Of a DNA stretch of 64,000 bases, positions 24,716 to 33,178 are shown piece by piece. Source of the DNA: Plantibacter flavus (GTDB lineage Bacteria; Actinomycetota; Actinomycetes; Actinomycetales; Microbacteriaceae). Both the position numbers and the translations under genes were made by a program. How positions within the stretch are numbered: the stretch's first letter is position 1; each line of letters opens with the position of its first letter. The stretch spans positions 62,001 through 126,000 of the forward strand of contig NZ_FXAP01000002.1 of assembly GCF_900177615.1 (NCBI RefSeq), given 5' to 3'. The notes under the pieces were generated by a model, which was not told the origin of the DNA, made no database searches, and saw nothing but the letters and a program-made list of their open reading frames with translations.

Positions 24716-25869
24716 CCGTGCGTCCAGGGCACCTCGTCCCGCTGCGCGGCGGGGCGCCGACCGACCTCGTCCGCCGGGCGCTCGAGGTGCGGGCGGCCGG
24801 CGGCGTGCCACTGATCGGCGACGACCGGTGGAGCGAGTCGTACTGGCGTTCCGTCCGCGACCGCAGCACCGCGGCCGGTCCACGGCCTGGCCAGGGGTGG
24901 GCGACCCTGACCTCCGGCACGACGGGCGAGCCGCGGATCGTGATCAGGAGCGCCGAGTCATGGGCAGACTCCTTCCCGGCCGTCGGCGCGCTGCTCGACC
25001 TCGGGCCGGACGACGTCCTGGCGCTGTCGTCGCCGCCCGCGTCGTCGCTGTCGCTGTTCTCGATCGCCCATGCGGCCGCCGCCGGTTGCCCACTCGCCCT
25101 CCCGACCGCCCATGCACTCACCCCCGACGACGCCCGTGACGCGACCAGGTTCCACGGGACCCCGAACGGTCTCCGGGCACTGCTCGACGGCGAGGTGCCG
25201 CCCCGCCTGCGGGTGGCGTTGATCGGAGGCGCCTCACTCGACCCCGCACTCCGCGCCAGGGCGGAGGGCCTCGGCATCCGTGTCGTGTCCTACTACGGTG
25301 CCGCCGAGCTCTCCTTCGTGGCGGTCGACGACGGCGCCGATCCGGATCGACCGGGCCTCCGTGCCTTCCCCGGCGTCGAGCTCGAGGTCCGCGACGACGA
25401 CGTCCTCTGGGTCCGATCGCCGTTCGTCGCGACCGGGTACCTCGGGGGCTCGGGACCCCTTCGACGCGACGGTGAGTGGTCCACCGTCGGCGACCGCGCG
25501 CAGATCGACGACGGGATCGTCACGCTCCTCGGCCGATCCGACGACGCGATCCTCACGGCCGCGGCGACCGTCATCCCCGCCGACGTCGAGGAGGCTCTGC
25601 GCCGACTCGACGAGGTGGACGACGCCGTCGTGCTCGGTCTGCCGAACGCCGGGGTCGGATCGCTCGTGACGGCCGTGCTGGAACTGCGCCCTGGCGCGCG
25701 TCCGACCCGCGCGATGCTCCGCGACGCCCTCGCACCGCTGTTGCCGCCGACCCATCGGCCCCGACGCTGGTTCGTCATCGACGAGCTGCCCCGGACCGTC
25801 ACCGGCAAGGCCGCCCGCGCGGAGCTCGCCGACCGACTCGCGGCCGGGACGGTGGCGTCCCTTGACTGA
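24712..25869 (+). CDS. Short AMP-forming acyl-CoA ligase-like protein
   Basis: A 385-residue member of the ANL superfamily. The P-loop TSGTTGEP is already at residue 67, about 100 residues earlier than in usual acyl-CoA ligases, so much of the N-terminal subdomain is missing. The remaining core motifs are present: YYGAAELS, VGDRAQID with the ribose-binding Asp, and the catalytic Lys in RTVTGKAARAEL. A comparable short form occurs in MenE-like enzymes. Its place between bioY and bioM suggests activation of a biotin-related carboxylate, but the substrate is unknown. Confidence 0.75.
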   Translation: MTVRPGHLVPLRGGAPTDLVRRALEVRAAGGVPLIGDDRWSESYWRSVRDRSTAAGPRPGQGWATLTSGTTGEPRIVIRSAESWADSFPAVGALLDLGPDDVLALSSPPASSLSLFSIAHAAAAGCPLALPTAHALTPDDARDATRFHGTPNGLRALLDGEVPPRLRVALIGGASLDPALRARAEGLGIRVVSYYGAAELSFVAVDDGADPDRPGLRAFPGVELEVRDDDVLWVRSPFVATGYLGGSGPLRRDGEWSTVGDRAQIDDGIVTLLGRSDDAILTAAATVIPADVEEALRRLDEVDDAVVLGLPNAGVGSLVTAVLELRPGARPTRAMLRDALAPLLPPTHRPRRWFVIDELPRTVTGKAARAELADRLAAGTVASLD

Positions 25870-27037
25870 GTCGCATACCCTCCCGCGCATCGTCGCGGCC
25901 CGACGGACGCCGATCGCGACGCGCGGGCGCACCCTCGCCGCGCTCACGGTCGAGCAGCTGGCGGTCCCCGTCGTCCGCGCCGTGCACGACGACGCGACGC
26001 ACGTGCTGGGCCTGCCGCCGGTGGTGGCGGACGTCGTCCTCGGCAACTGCATGGGGCCCGGCGGCAACCCGGCCCGCGTCGCCGCACTCGGTGCCGGCCT
26101 CGGCTTCGACGTTCCAGGACTCACCGTCGACCGGCAGTGCGGCAGCGGCCTCGCGGCGATCATCGAGGCGTCCACGGCGATCAGCGCCGGCGACACTCGG
26201 CCACGGATCGCCGGCGGGGTCGAGAGCGCTTCGACCGCGCCGACCCGTTCCGTCGACGGCGTCGCCTACACGCGTGCACCGTTCGCACCGGCGGGATGGC
26301 ACGACCCCGACATGACCCGCGCCGCCGAGGACCTCGCCGAGCACGACGGGGTCTCCCGCGAACGCCAGGACGCCTACGCGGCGCGGAGCACGCACCGTGC
26401 GGCGAGCGCCGTCGCCGCCGGGCGGTTCACCGACGAGCTCGTCGCGCTGGTCGGGGCGGCGGAGCACGACGAGGCGCCGCGCAGCGGGATCGAGCGGCTC
26501 CTCCCCCGGTTCACCCCGCTCTTCTCCGACGGCTCCCTCACCGCAGGCAACACCTGCCGGGTGAGCGACGGTGCGGCCGCCGTGCTGGTCGTGCCCGGCG
26601 GACCCGACGGACCCGACGGACCCGACGGACCCGGCTCCGGGAGCACGACGCCCGGTCTCGCCGTCCGGGCGCACGCCGTCGTCGGCTGCGACCCGGCCCT
26701 GCCTGGGATCGGGGCCGCGCCGGCGATCCTCGACGCCCTCGATCGGGCCAGCGTGGACCTCGCGCAGGTCGCCGCGTTCGAGATCGTGGAGGCGTTCGCG
26801 GCCCAGACGCTCGCCGTGCTCGACCGGCTCGGTGTCGCCGAGGACGATGAGCGACTCTGCGCCGACGGTGGCGCCCTCGCGCTCGGTCACCCGTGGGGCG
26901 CGAGCGGTGCGGTCGCCGTGGTCCGCCTGTTCTCGCGGCTCGTCCGCGGTGGGGCTCCGGCGGGCACGATCGGGGTGGCGGCGGCCTCGGTCGGCGGCGG
27001 TCTCGGCGTCGCCGCGGTGTTCGAGGTCGTGCGATGA
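25862..27037 (+). CDS. Thiolase-fold protein with altered catalytic residues
   Basis: A 391-residue thiolase homologue. The nucleophile Cys93 (DRQCGSGLAA) and His343 (LGHPWGASGA) are present. The usual NEAF Asn is Val309 (EIVEAFAAQ), and the second catalytic Cys of CxGGGxG is Ser376 (ASVGGGLG). It is therefore unlikely to be an ordinary acetyl-CoA acetyltransferase. The start is TTG 25862, overlapping the ligase by eight bases. A 9-bp repeat at 26601-26633 encodes a GPDGPDG loop. It ends with an ATGA overlap to bioM. Confidence 0.75.
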   Translation: MTESHTLPRIVAARRTPIATRGRTLAALTVEQLAVPVVRAVHDDATHVLGLPPVVADVVLGNCMGPGGNPARVAALGAGLGFDVPGLTVDRQCGSGLAAIIEASTAISAGDTRPRIAGGVESASTAPTRSVDGVAYTRAPFAPAGWHDPDMTRAAEDLAEHDGVSRERQDAYAARSTHRAASAVAAGRFTDELVALVGAAEHDEAPRSGIERLLPRFTPLFSDGSLTAGNTCRVSDGAAAVLVVPGGPDGPDGPDGPGSGSTTPGLAVRAHAVVGCDPALPGIGAAPAILDALDRASVDLAQVAAFEIVEAFAAQTLAVLDRLGVAEDDERLCADGGALALGHPWGASGAVAVVRLFSRLVRGGAPAGTIGVAAASVGGGLGVAAVFEVVR

Positions 27038-27744
27038 TCGGGGACATCGACCAGTCATCCGCCATCCGTCTCGACGGCGTCACCGCTCGTCTCGGCGACA
27101 CCGTCGCACTCGACGACGTGACGCTCCACCTCGACGACGCGCGCATCGCGGTCATCGGCGCGAACGGCTCTGGCAAGTCCACCTTCGCCCGACTCGTCGG
27201 TGGCCTCACCCGAGCGACCGCCGGCAGCGTCCGGGTCCACGGCGTCGACGCCGCGAAAGACACGGCGACCCTGCGACGACTCGTCAGCATCGTGTTCAGC
27301 AACCCGGACGCGCAGATCGTCATGCCGACGGTGGCGGAGGACGTCGCGTTCTCCCTCCGCGGCACGAAGGCGTCGAAGGCCGACATCGCCGCGCAGGTCG
27401 CCGACGCGCTCGACGAGTTCGGTCTGACGGCGCTCGCCGACCGGTCCGCCTACGAACTCTCCGGTGGCCAGAAACAGCTGTTGGCGCTCTGCGGGGCCGT
27501 GATCCGTCGGCCGGCCCTGCTCATCGCCGATGAACCCACCGCCTACCTCGACGCCCGCAACAGCGCCGCCGTCGCCGACCACCTCCTGCACCCCGAGGCA
27601 GGCCATCAGCTCCTCCTCGTCACCCACGACCTGGAGCTCGCCGCCCGCTGCGACACCGCGCTGCTCTTCGACGGTGGCCGGGTCGTCGCGCAGGGCGCAC
27701 CGGACGACGTGATCGCGGCCTACCGCGCGAGTTTGCGAGCGTGA
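27034..27744 (+). CDS. bioM: Biotin ECF transporter ATPase BioM
   Basis: A 236-residue ABC ATPase of the ECF type. Walker A is GANGSGKST, the Q-loop region is FSNPDAQIVMP (a typical ECF/Cbi signature), the ABC motif is ELSGGQKQL and Walker B is LLIADEPTAYLD. It powers BioY together with BioN. It is coupled to the thiolase-like gene by a 4-base overlap and followed after four bases by bioN. Confidence 0.9.
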   Translation: MIGDIDQSSAIRLDGVTARLGDTVALDDVTLHLDDARIAVIGANGSGKSTFARLVGGLTRATAGSVRVHGVDAAKDTATLRRLVSIVFSNPDAQIVMPTVAEDVAFSLRGTKASKADIAAQVADALDEFGLTALADRSAYELSGGQKQLLALCGAVIRRPALLIADEPTAYLDARNSAAVADHLLHPEAGHQLLLVTHDLELAARCDTALLFDGGRVVAQGAPDDVIAAYRASLRA

Positions 27745-27748
27745 CCGC

Positions 27749-28345
27749 GTGATCACCCTCTACCGTCCCGGCTCGGGCTGGCTCCATCGCGCGCCGGCCG
27801 GCCCGAAGGCGCTCGGCATCCTCGTCGTGGTGCTCGCGATCTCGCTCCTGCCGACGAGTTGGTGGACCGCGGGCATCGCCACCACCGTGACCGTCCTCGC
27901 CTACCTCGCCTTGGGCCTCGGCCTCGGCGAGCTGGGACGGCAGCTCCTACTCATCCGCTGGATCATCACGATCACGGTGGCCGGCCAACTGCTGTTCCTC
28001 GACGTCGAGTCCGCGGTGTCGAACACCTCCCGCATCGTCGCGGCCATCCTGCTCGCGGCCCTCCTCGTGTTGAGCACTCGGGTCGCCGACCTGCTCGACG
28101 CCTTCGAGCGCGTCCTCCGGCCCCTGGGTCGCTTCGGTGTCGACCCCTCGCGCATCGCCCTGATGCTCGCCGTCGCGATCAACACGGTGCCGGTCCTCGC
28201 CCGCCTGGCCACGAGCGTTCGGGAAGCGCAGCGGGCGCGTGGGGCCGGGTCGAACCTCGTGACCTTCGTCGTGCCGTTCCTCGTGGTGTCGCTGAAGCAT
28301 GCCGACGAGCTCGGTGAGGCCCTCACCGCCCGGGGCGTCCGGTGA
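27749..28345 (+). CDS. bioN: Biotin ECF transporter transmembrane protein BioN
   Basis: A 198-residue membrane protein of the EcfT/CbiQ family, with about five helices and the coupling motif region REAQRARGAG near residue 157, the Ala-Arg-Gly-type element that touches the ATPase. It starts at GTG 27749. The stop is overlapped by the next gene (GTGA). It completes the BioYMN uptake system. Confidence 0.88.
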   Translation: MITLYRPGSGWLHRAPAGPKALGILVVVLAISLLPTSWWTAGIATTVTVLAYLALGLGLGELGRQLLLIRWIITITVAGQLLFLDVESAVSNTSRIVAAILLAALLVLSTRVADLLDAFERVLRPLGRFGVDPSRIALMLAVAINTVPVLARLATSVREAQRARGAGSNLVTFVVPFLVVSLKHADELGEALTARGVR

Positions 28346-28671
28346 GCGGCGGCGACACCGTGCGCGTCCTCGGCAAGACGGTCGACGACGAGACGCGCTG
28401 CGTCCACTACGCGACCCCGCTCGACGTCATCGCGATCCGCTTCGCCTGCTGCGGCGAGTACTACCCGTGCCACCTGTGCCACGCGGAGTGCGCCGACCAC
28501 CCCGCCGAGCAATGGCCGCGCGAGCAAGGCGACCACGAGGCGATCCTGTGCGGCGTGTGCTCGACGGAGCTGACGATCGACCGCTACCTGGAGGTCGACG
28601 CCTGCCCGAACTGCGACGCCCGGTTCAATCCGGGCTGCCGCCTGCACTCGGCGTACTACTTCCAGCCGTGA
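28342..28671 (+). CDS. CHY-type zinc finger protein
   Basis: A 109-residue protein rich in Cys and His: TRCVHYATP gives the CHY motif, followed by FACCGEYYPCHLCHAECADH, then LCGVCS and CPNCDARFNPGC, a pattern that can bind two or three zinc ions. Related proteins are small bacterial forms of the CHY finger of unclear function. It starts at GTG 28342 overlapping bioN by four bases and ends within the 3' end of the convergent nhaA gene (47-base overlap). Confidence 0.85.
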   Translation: MSGGDTVRVLGKTVDDETRCVHYATPLDVIAIRFACCGEYYPCHLCHAECADHPAEQWPREQGDHEAILCGVCSTELTIDRYLEVDACPNCDARFNPGCRLHSAYYFQP

Positions 28672-29941
28672 CCGCCCGCCGGTAGACGCGGTTGCGGGCG
28701 GCGAGGATCGCGGCACCGATGGTGGCGGCGATGAGCGAGCCGGCGAGCACGCCGACCTTCACGTGGTCGTCGGACGCGCTGCCGACCCCGAAGGACAGCT
28801 CCCCGACGAGCAGCGACACCGTGAATCCGATGCCCGCGACGAACGCCATGCCGACGAGGTCGACCCAGCGGATCGAGGGGTCGAGCCTGAGCCCGGGCAG
28901 GCGCGTGACGAGGAACGTCGTCACCGTGATGCCGATCGGCTTGCCGAGGACGAGCCCGGCGATGATCCCGAGCGCGATGGTGTCCTGGAAGGACTCGACG
29001 AGCCCCGAGATCCCGCCGATGACCACGCCCGCCGAGAAGAACGCGAAGATCGGCACCGCGACAGCCGTGGACACGACGCTCCAGCGGTCGGCGAAGTGCG
29101 CGGCGAGCCCGTCGTAGACCGGTCGTCCCTCAGCGGTGGTCCCCACCTGGACGCGCGCGCGCTTCGTCGCGATGACCGGCACCATGAAGCCGAGCAGCAC
29201 GCCGGCGACGGTCGCGTGGATACCGGACGCGTGGATGAGCGCCCAGGTGCACAGGCCGAGCGGGATGAGGACCCACCATGCGCGGACGCCACGCTGGACG
29301 AGCACGGCGAAGATGGCGAGCGGCACGGCGGCGAGCGCCAGCGGTAGGAACTCGATGTGGTCGGTGTAGAAGATCGCGATGATGCTGATGGCGATGAGGT
29401 CGTCCACCACGGCGAGCGTGAGCAGGAAGGTCCGCAGTGCCGGCGGCAGGAACCTGCCCACCACCGCGATCACGGCGACGGCGAACGCGATGTCCGTGGC
29501 GGCCGGGATCGCCCAGCCCTGCAGCGCGTCGGGCCCGGTGCTCAGGTTCACGAGGACGTAGATGACGGCGGGCACGGCCACTCCGCCGACCGCAGCGGCG
29601 ATGGGGAGTGCCGCGGTCTTGGGGTTCCGGAGCTTCCCGGCGACGAACTCCTCCTTGAGCTCCAGGCCGACGACGAAGAAGAAGATCGCGAGCAGCCCGT
29701 CGGCCGCCCAGGCACCGACGGAGAGGTTCAGGTGGAGCGCCTCCGGACCGAAGGTGACGTCGCGGACGCTCAGGTAGAACTCGGAGGCGCCGGTGTTGGC
29801 GAGCACGAGCGCGAGCGCGGTGGCGACGACGAGGAGGGCGCCACCGACGGTGTCCTGTTGGAGCGTCTGGTGGATGCCACGCCAGATCGAGTGCGGGGCC
29901 TGGTCGGCCGGCAGGTCGTGGGAGCGGTGAGCGTCGGGCAT
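28625..29941 (-). CDS. nhaA: Na+/H+ antiporter NhaA
   Basis: A 438-residue antiporter with eleven or twelve helices. The conserved pieces are visible: FFFVVGLELKEEFVAGKL, PAATDIAFAVAV with the helix-IV Thr-Asp, and LAVVDDLIAI with the paired Asp that carry Na+ and H+. ATG 29941 is used because the homology (HSIWRG) begins nearby. A longer frame exists but reaches into the divergent VIT gene. The last residues (after about 425) are low complexity and overlap the CHY gene on the other strand. Confidence 0.92.
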   Translation of the reverse strand: MPDAHRSHDLPADQAPHSIWRGIHQTLQQDTVGGALLVVATALALVLANTGASEFYLSVRDVTFGPEALHLNLSVGAWAADGLLAIFFFVVGLELKEEFVAGKLRNPKTAALPIAAAVGGVAVPAVIYVLVNLSTGPDALQGWAIPAATDIAFAVAVIAVVGRFLPPALRTFLLTLAVVDDLIAISIIAIFYTDHIEFLPLALAAVPLAIFAVLVQRGVRAWWVLIPLGLCTWALIHASGIHATVAGVLLGFMVPVIATKRARVQVGTTAEGRPVYDGLAAHFADRWSVVSTAVAVPIFAFFSAGVVIGGISGLVESFQDTIALGIIAGLVLGKPIGITVTTFLVTRLPGLRLDPSIRWVDLVGMAFVAGIGFTVSLLVGELSFGVGSASDDHVKVGVLAGSLIAATIGAAILAARNRVYRRAVTAGSSTPSAGGSPD

Positions 29942-30101
29942 ACGGATCCTTCGGGTGAGGGTTCGGTCGAGCAGCAGAGCGATCTCGATCGATCGCCCGC
30001 CGACCAGACTTCCCGGCGCACCAGCCTCCATTCTAGGCGATCGGGCAAGGGATCGGCCGGGAACCCTGCGCAGGCGACCCGCGGAGTGCTTGGATGCATC
30101 C

Positions 30102-30830
30102 ATGAGCACCTCACCACCGACCGGCGCCCACCCGGACGAACCGCACCGCGGTGACCTCGCGGGCCGCCTGAACTGGCTCCGTGCGGGTGTGCTCGGCGCG
30201 AACGACGGCATCGTCTCCGTCGCGTCCCTCGTCGTCGGTGTCGCCGGTGCCACGACCGACAGCGCGCCACTCCTCGCAGCGGGTGTCGCGGGGCTCGTCG
30301 GTGGCGCGATCTCCATGGCCCTCGGCGAGTACGTGTCGGTGAGCAGCCAGCGGGACAGTCAACGGGCCCTCATCGCGAAGGAGCGGCGGGAGCTCGCCGA
30401 CGACCCCGACGCGGAGCTCGCGGAACTCGCCGGGATCTACGAGGCGAAGGGGCTCCAGCCGACGACCGCGAGGCGGGTCGCCGAGGAGCTGACCGCACAC
30501 GACCCGCTCACGGCACACCTCGAGGCCGAACTCGGCATCACCGAGGACGCCGTCGTCAGCCCGTGGGCCGCCGCCGGCGCGTCGGCGCTCGCCTTCACGA
30601 TCGGGGCGCTGCTCCCCCTGCTCGCGATCCTGCTGCCGCCGCCCGAGGTGCGCGTCCCGATCACCTTCGTCGTCGTGCTCGTCGCGCTGGCGCTCACCGG
30701 CTTCACGAGCGCGAGGATCGGCGGCAACCCGGCGCTCCGCCCGACCGTCCGGGTTGTGGTCGGTGGAGCGCTCGCCCTCGCCGTCACCTTCGCGATCGGC
30801 ACCCTGCTCGGCACGAGCGGCGTGGTCTGA
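30102..30830 (+). CDS. VIT1/CCC1-family transporter
   Basis: A 242-residue membrane protein of the VIT1/CCC1 family. The start RLNWLRAGVLGANDGIVSVA and GGAISMALGEYVSVSSQRDS are typical. A cytoplasmic loop rich in Glu (ERRELADDPDAELAEL) may bind metal. Three more helices follow. These carriers move Fe(II) or Mn(II). Its stop TGATG overlaps a 33-codon duplicated start of the next regulator gene. Confidence 0.85.
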   Translation: MSTSPPTGAHPDEPHRGDLAGRLNWLRAGVLGANDGIVSVASLVVGVAGATTDSAPLLAAGVAGLVGGAISMALGEYVSVSSQRDSQRALIAKERRELADDPDAELAELAGIYEAKGLQPTTARRVAEELTAHDPLTAHLEAELGITEDAVVSPWAAAGASALAFTIGALLPLLAILLPPPEVRVPITFVVVLVALALTGFTSARIGGNPALRPTVRVVVGGALALAVTFAIGTLLGTSGVV

Positions 30831-30982
30831 TGGCCAGGGTGCTGGTCGTCGAGGACGATCCGACGACGGGTGCACTGGTGCTGGGCGGTCCGACACAGCG
30901 CGGTCCGGCACCGCTGGGACCGGTGGTCTGATGGCCAGGGTGCTGGTCGTCGAGGACGATCCGACGATGGGTGCACTGGTGC
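30822..30982 (+). repeat. Duplicated gene junction with 33-codon decoy reading frame
   Basis: The 60 bases at 30822-30881 and 30923-30982 are the same except for one base, offset by 101. Each begins GTGGTCTGATGGCC, a stop/start junction. The upstream copy opens a 33-residue frame (30830-30931) that repeats the first residues of the response regulator (MARVLVVEDDPT), then runs GALVLGGPTQRG and stops in a second TGATG overlapping the real start. It is a partial tandem duplication of the regulator's 5' end that preserved translational coupling. Confidence 0.85.
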
Positions 30983-31629
30983 AGCGGGGTCTCAGCGAGG
31001 AGGGCCACAGTGTCACGCTCGTGGACAACGGCGTCGACGCCCTCATCGCCTTCGCGAACGAACCGCTCGACGTGGCGGTCGTCGACGTCATGCTGCCGCA
31101 GATGAGCGGCTTCGAGGTGTGCCGCCGTATCCGCGAGTCGGGCGGCATGCTGCCGATCATCGTCATCACGGCGCGTGATGCGGTCGAGGACCGGATCTTC
31201 GGGCTCGACGCCGGCGCCGACGACTACCTCACCAAGCCGTTCCACTTCGGCGAGCTGAGCGCCCGGATCCGCGCACAACTCCGTCGGCAGACGGGGAGCC
31301 CGCAGCCCGTGGTGCAGGTGGGCGAGCTGCGTTTGGATGCGCTGGCCGTGCGGGCGACGGTCCGCGGCGCGCCGTTCGCCCTGAGTGTCAAGGAGTTCAC
31401 GCTCCTCCGCGACCTCGCGACGCACCTGGGTCTGATCCGCTCGCGTGCCGAGATCCTGGAAGAGGTCTGGGGGTCGGCGGAGCATTTCGAGGCGACGATC
31501 GTCGATCAGTACATCAGCTACCTGCGGCGGAAGCTGGAGGGGGCGGACGCCGGGCTCCGGATCACGACCATCCGCGGCGCGGGCTACCGCCTGGACCCGA
31601 TCGACGACGTCGCCGGAGCCACGTCATGA
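30931..31629 (+). CDS. Response regulator, OmpR/PhoB family
   Basis: A 232-residue regulator. The receiver domain has Glu8/Asp9/Asp10 in the pocket, phospho-acceptor Asp52 in VAVVDVMLPQ and Lys102 in YLTKPF. A winged-helix OmpR-type domain follows (about 130-225; IRSRAEILEEVWG, DQYISYLRRKLE). It overlaps the kinase gene by four bases. The genes downstream (membrane reductase, FMN carrier, ApbE) are its most likely targets by position. Confidence 0.92.
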   Translation: MARVLVVEDDPTMGALVQRGLSEEGHSVTLVDNGVDALIAFANEPLDVAVVDVMLPQMSGFEVCRRIRESGGMLPIIVITARDAVEDRIFGLDAGADDYLTKPFHFGELSARIRAQLRRQTGSPQPVVQVGELRLDALAVRATVRGAPFALSVKEFTLLRDLATHLGLIRSRAEILEEVWGSAEHFEATIVDQYISYLRRKLEGADAGLRITTIRGAGYRLDPIDDVAGATS

Positions 31630-33068
31630 GGCGGCTCCGTGCGTTGTCCATCCGGGCGAGGATCACGCTCGGCAGTGTCCTCGTCGCCGCCGTGCTGGTC
31701 TCAGCCGCGGCGTTCGCCATGCATCAGCAGCTCGAGCAGATCGTGCACGACTCCGAGGTCACGCTCGCCGAGGGCGACCTCGCCTCGTTCGCGGCCGACA
31801 TCCGGGCGAACCCGTCCGAGGCTCCAGACGATCCGGCGGCCGGGATCCTCGTGTCCGTGCGCGCACCCGACGGCTCCGTCCCGGTCGACACGATGCCGCA
31901 CGACATCCGCGAGGTGCTCCAGGGAACCGACGGCCGAGGCGGCCCTGACGACGCCGGGCGGGAGGGGACGACGGTCGCATCCGACGGCGTCTCCACCGTG
32001 GTGACGGACGAACGCGTCCGGTTCACCGTCGTCGGCGAACGCGTGAGCACGCCCGACGGCGAGTGGCAGCTCTGGGCGGCCCGCAGCGGTGCCGGCAGCG
32101 ATCTGACGGTCGAGGCGCTCGATCGCGCGCTCCTCATCGGCGCCGCCGTCCTCGTCGTCGTGTTCGGCGTCGCAGCCTGGGCCCTCGCGACGGCCGCGCT
32201 CCGCCCCGTGAACCGCATGCGGCGCACGGCCGAATCCCTCGGAACCTCGTCCGCCGCAGGCCCCGACGTCTCGGAAGACCTCCTGCCGGTCGGGCCGGCC
32301 GAGGACGAGCTGGCACAGCTCGCCCGGACGCTCAACGCGTTCATCAGCCGGACGCGAGCCGGTGCCGCCCGGGAACGCGAGATGGTCTCGGCCGCGAGTC
32401 ACGAACTCCGCACCCCGATCGCCGTGCTGACGACCCAGCTGGAGCTCGCGCACCGCTCCTTCGGTGACGCCGACGCGCTCGAGCAGGTCGTCCGGGAAGC
32501 CCAGGGGTCACTCCACCGACTCGCGCAGCTCGCCGCCAACCTGCTCGAACTCTCGCGACTCGACGCGCACCCGATCGACGAGCGGGCGACGACGGCTCGG
32601 GCGCTGGAGTCGGAGGTCATGGAGGCCGTGGATCGCGGTCGCCTGCTCACCGGTCCGGACGGACCGGCGATCGAGTTCTCGGTCGACCTCGTGGACGACG
32701 CAGCGACGGTCGGGCTGTCGTCGACCGCGTTCTCACGGGTCCTCGACAACCTCCTGGCCAACGCGATCTCGGCGACGCCACCCGCGGGCAGCGTCCGGCT
32801 CGGTCTCCGACAGACCGACCACGATCTCGTGCTCACGGTCACGGACACCGGTCGGGGATTCCCGGACGCGTTCGTCCCGCACGCGTTCGAGCGGTTCAGC
32901 CGCCCAGACGAGGCCCGGGACGCGGCGTCGGGCGGCAGCGGACTCGGACTCGCCCTGGTGGCGGCGATCGCCCGCAGTGCCGGCGGAACGGCGCGCATAG
33001 ACCCGGAGACCACTCAAGGCGCGGCCGTCGTCGTGGCACTCCCGGTGGTCCACGCCCCGAACATGTGA
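31626..33068 (+). CDS. Sensor histidine kinase (HisKA/HATPase_c)
   Basis: A 480-residue kinase with two membrane helices (about 8-30 and 163-187) enclosing an external sensor domain of about 130 residues, then a HAMP domain, HisKA with His259 in SAASHELRTPIAVL, and an ATPase domain with N-box DNLLANAISA, G1 VTDTGRGF and G2 GGSGLGLALV. It forms a pair with the OmpR-type regulator. After its stop, 110 bases with a CGGGAG/CTCCCG dyad (33080-33099) precede the reductase gene. Confidence 0.92.
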   Translation: MRRLRALSIRARITLGSVLVAAVLVSAAAFAMHQQLEQIVHDSEVTLAEGDLASFAADIRANPSEAPDDPAAGILVSVRAPDGSVPVDTMPHDIREVLQGTDGRGGPDDAGREGTTVASDGVSTVVTDERVRFTVVGERVSTPDGEWQLWAARSGAGSDLTVEALDRALLIGAAVLVVVFGVAAWALATAALRPVNRMRRTAESLGTSSAAGPDVSEDLLPVGPAEDELAQLARTLNAFISRTRAGAAREREMVSAASHELRTPIAVLTTQLELAHRSFGDADALEQVVREAQGSLHRLAQLAANLLELSRLDAHPIDERATTARALESEVMEAVDRGRLLTGPDGPAIEFSVDLVDDAATVGLSSTAFSRVLDNLLANAISATPPAGSVRLGLRQTDHDLVLTVTDTGRGFPDAFVPHAFERFSRPDEARDAASGGSGLGLALVAAIARSAGGTARIDPETTQGAAVVVALPVVHAPNM

Positions 33069-33178
33069 GACCTCGAACACGGGAGGCCCCGATCTCCCGG
33101 GGTCCGTCGAGGAGCACCGGACACGCTGGAGCGAGATGACCGGCACCAGTTGGTCACCCCGATCGAGAGGATGCCGAC

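Noticed and set aside
30830-30931. 33-codon frame as a genuine small gene
   Set aside because: It is a copy of the first codons of the next gene followed by unrelated sequence. It is reported as a duplication rather than a functional gene.
33080-33099. CGGGAG/CTCCCG dyad as a terminator between kinase and reductase genes
   Set aside because: Only six pairs and directly followed by an alternative pairing; too weak to split the operon with confidence.
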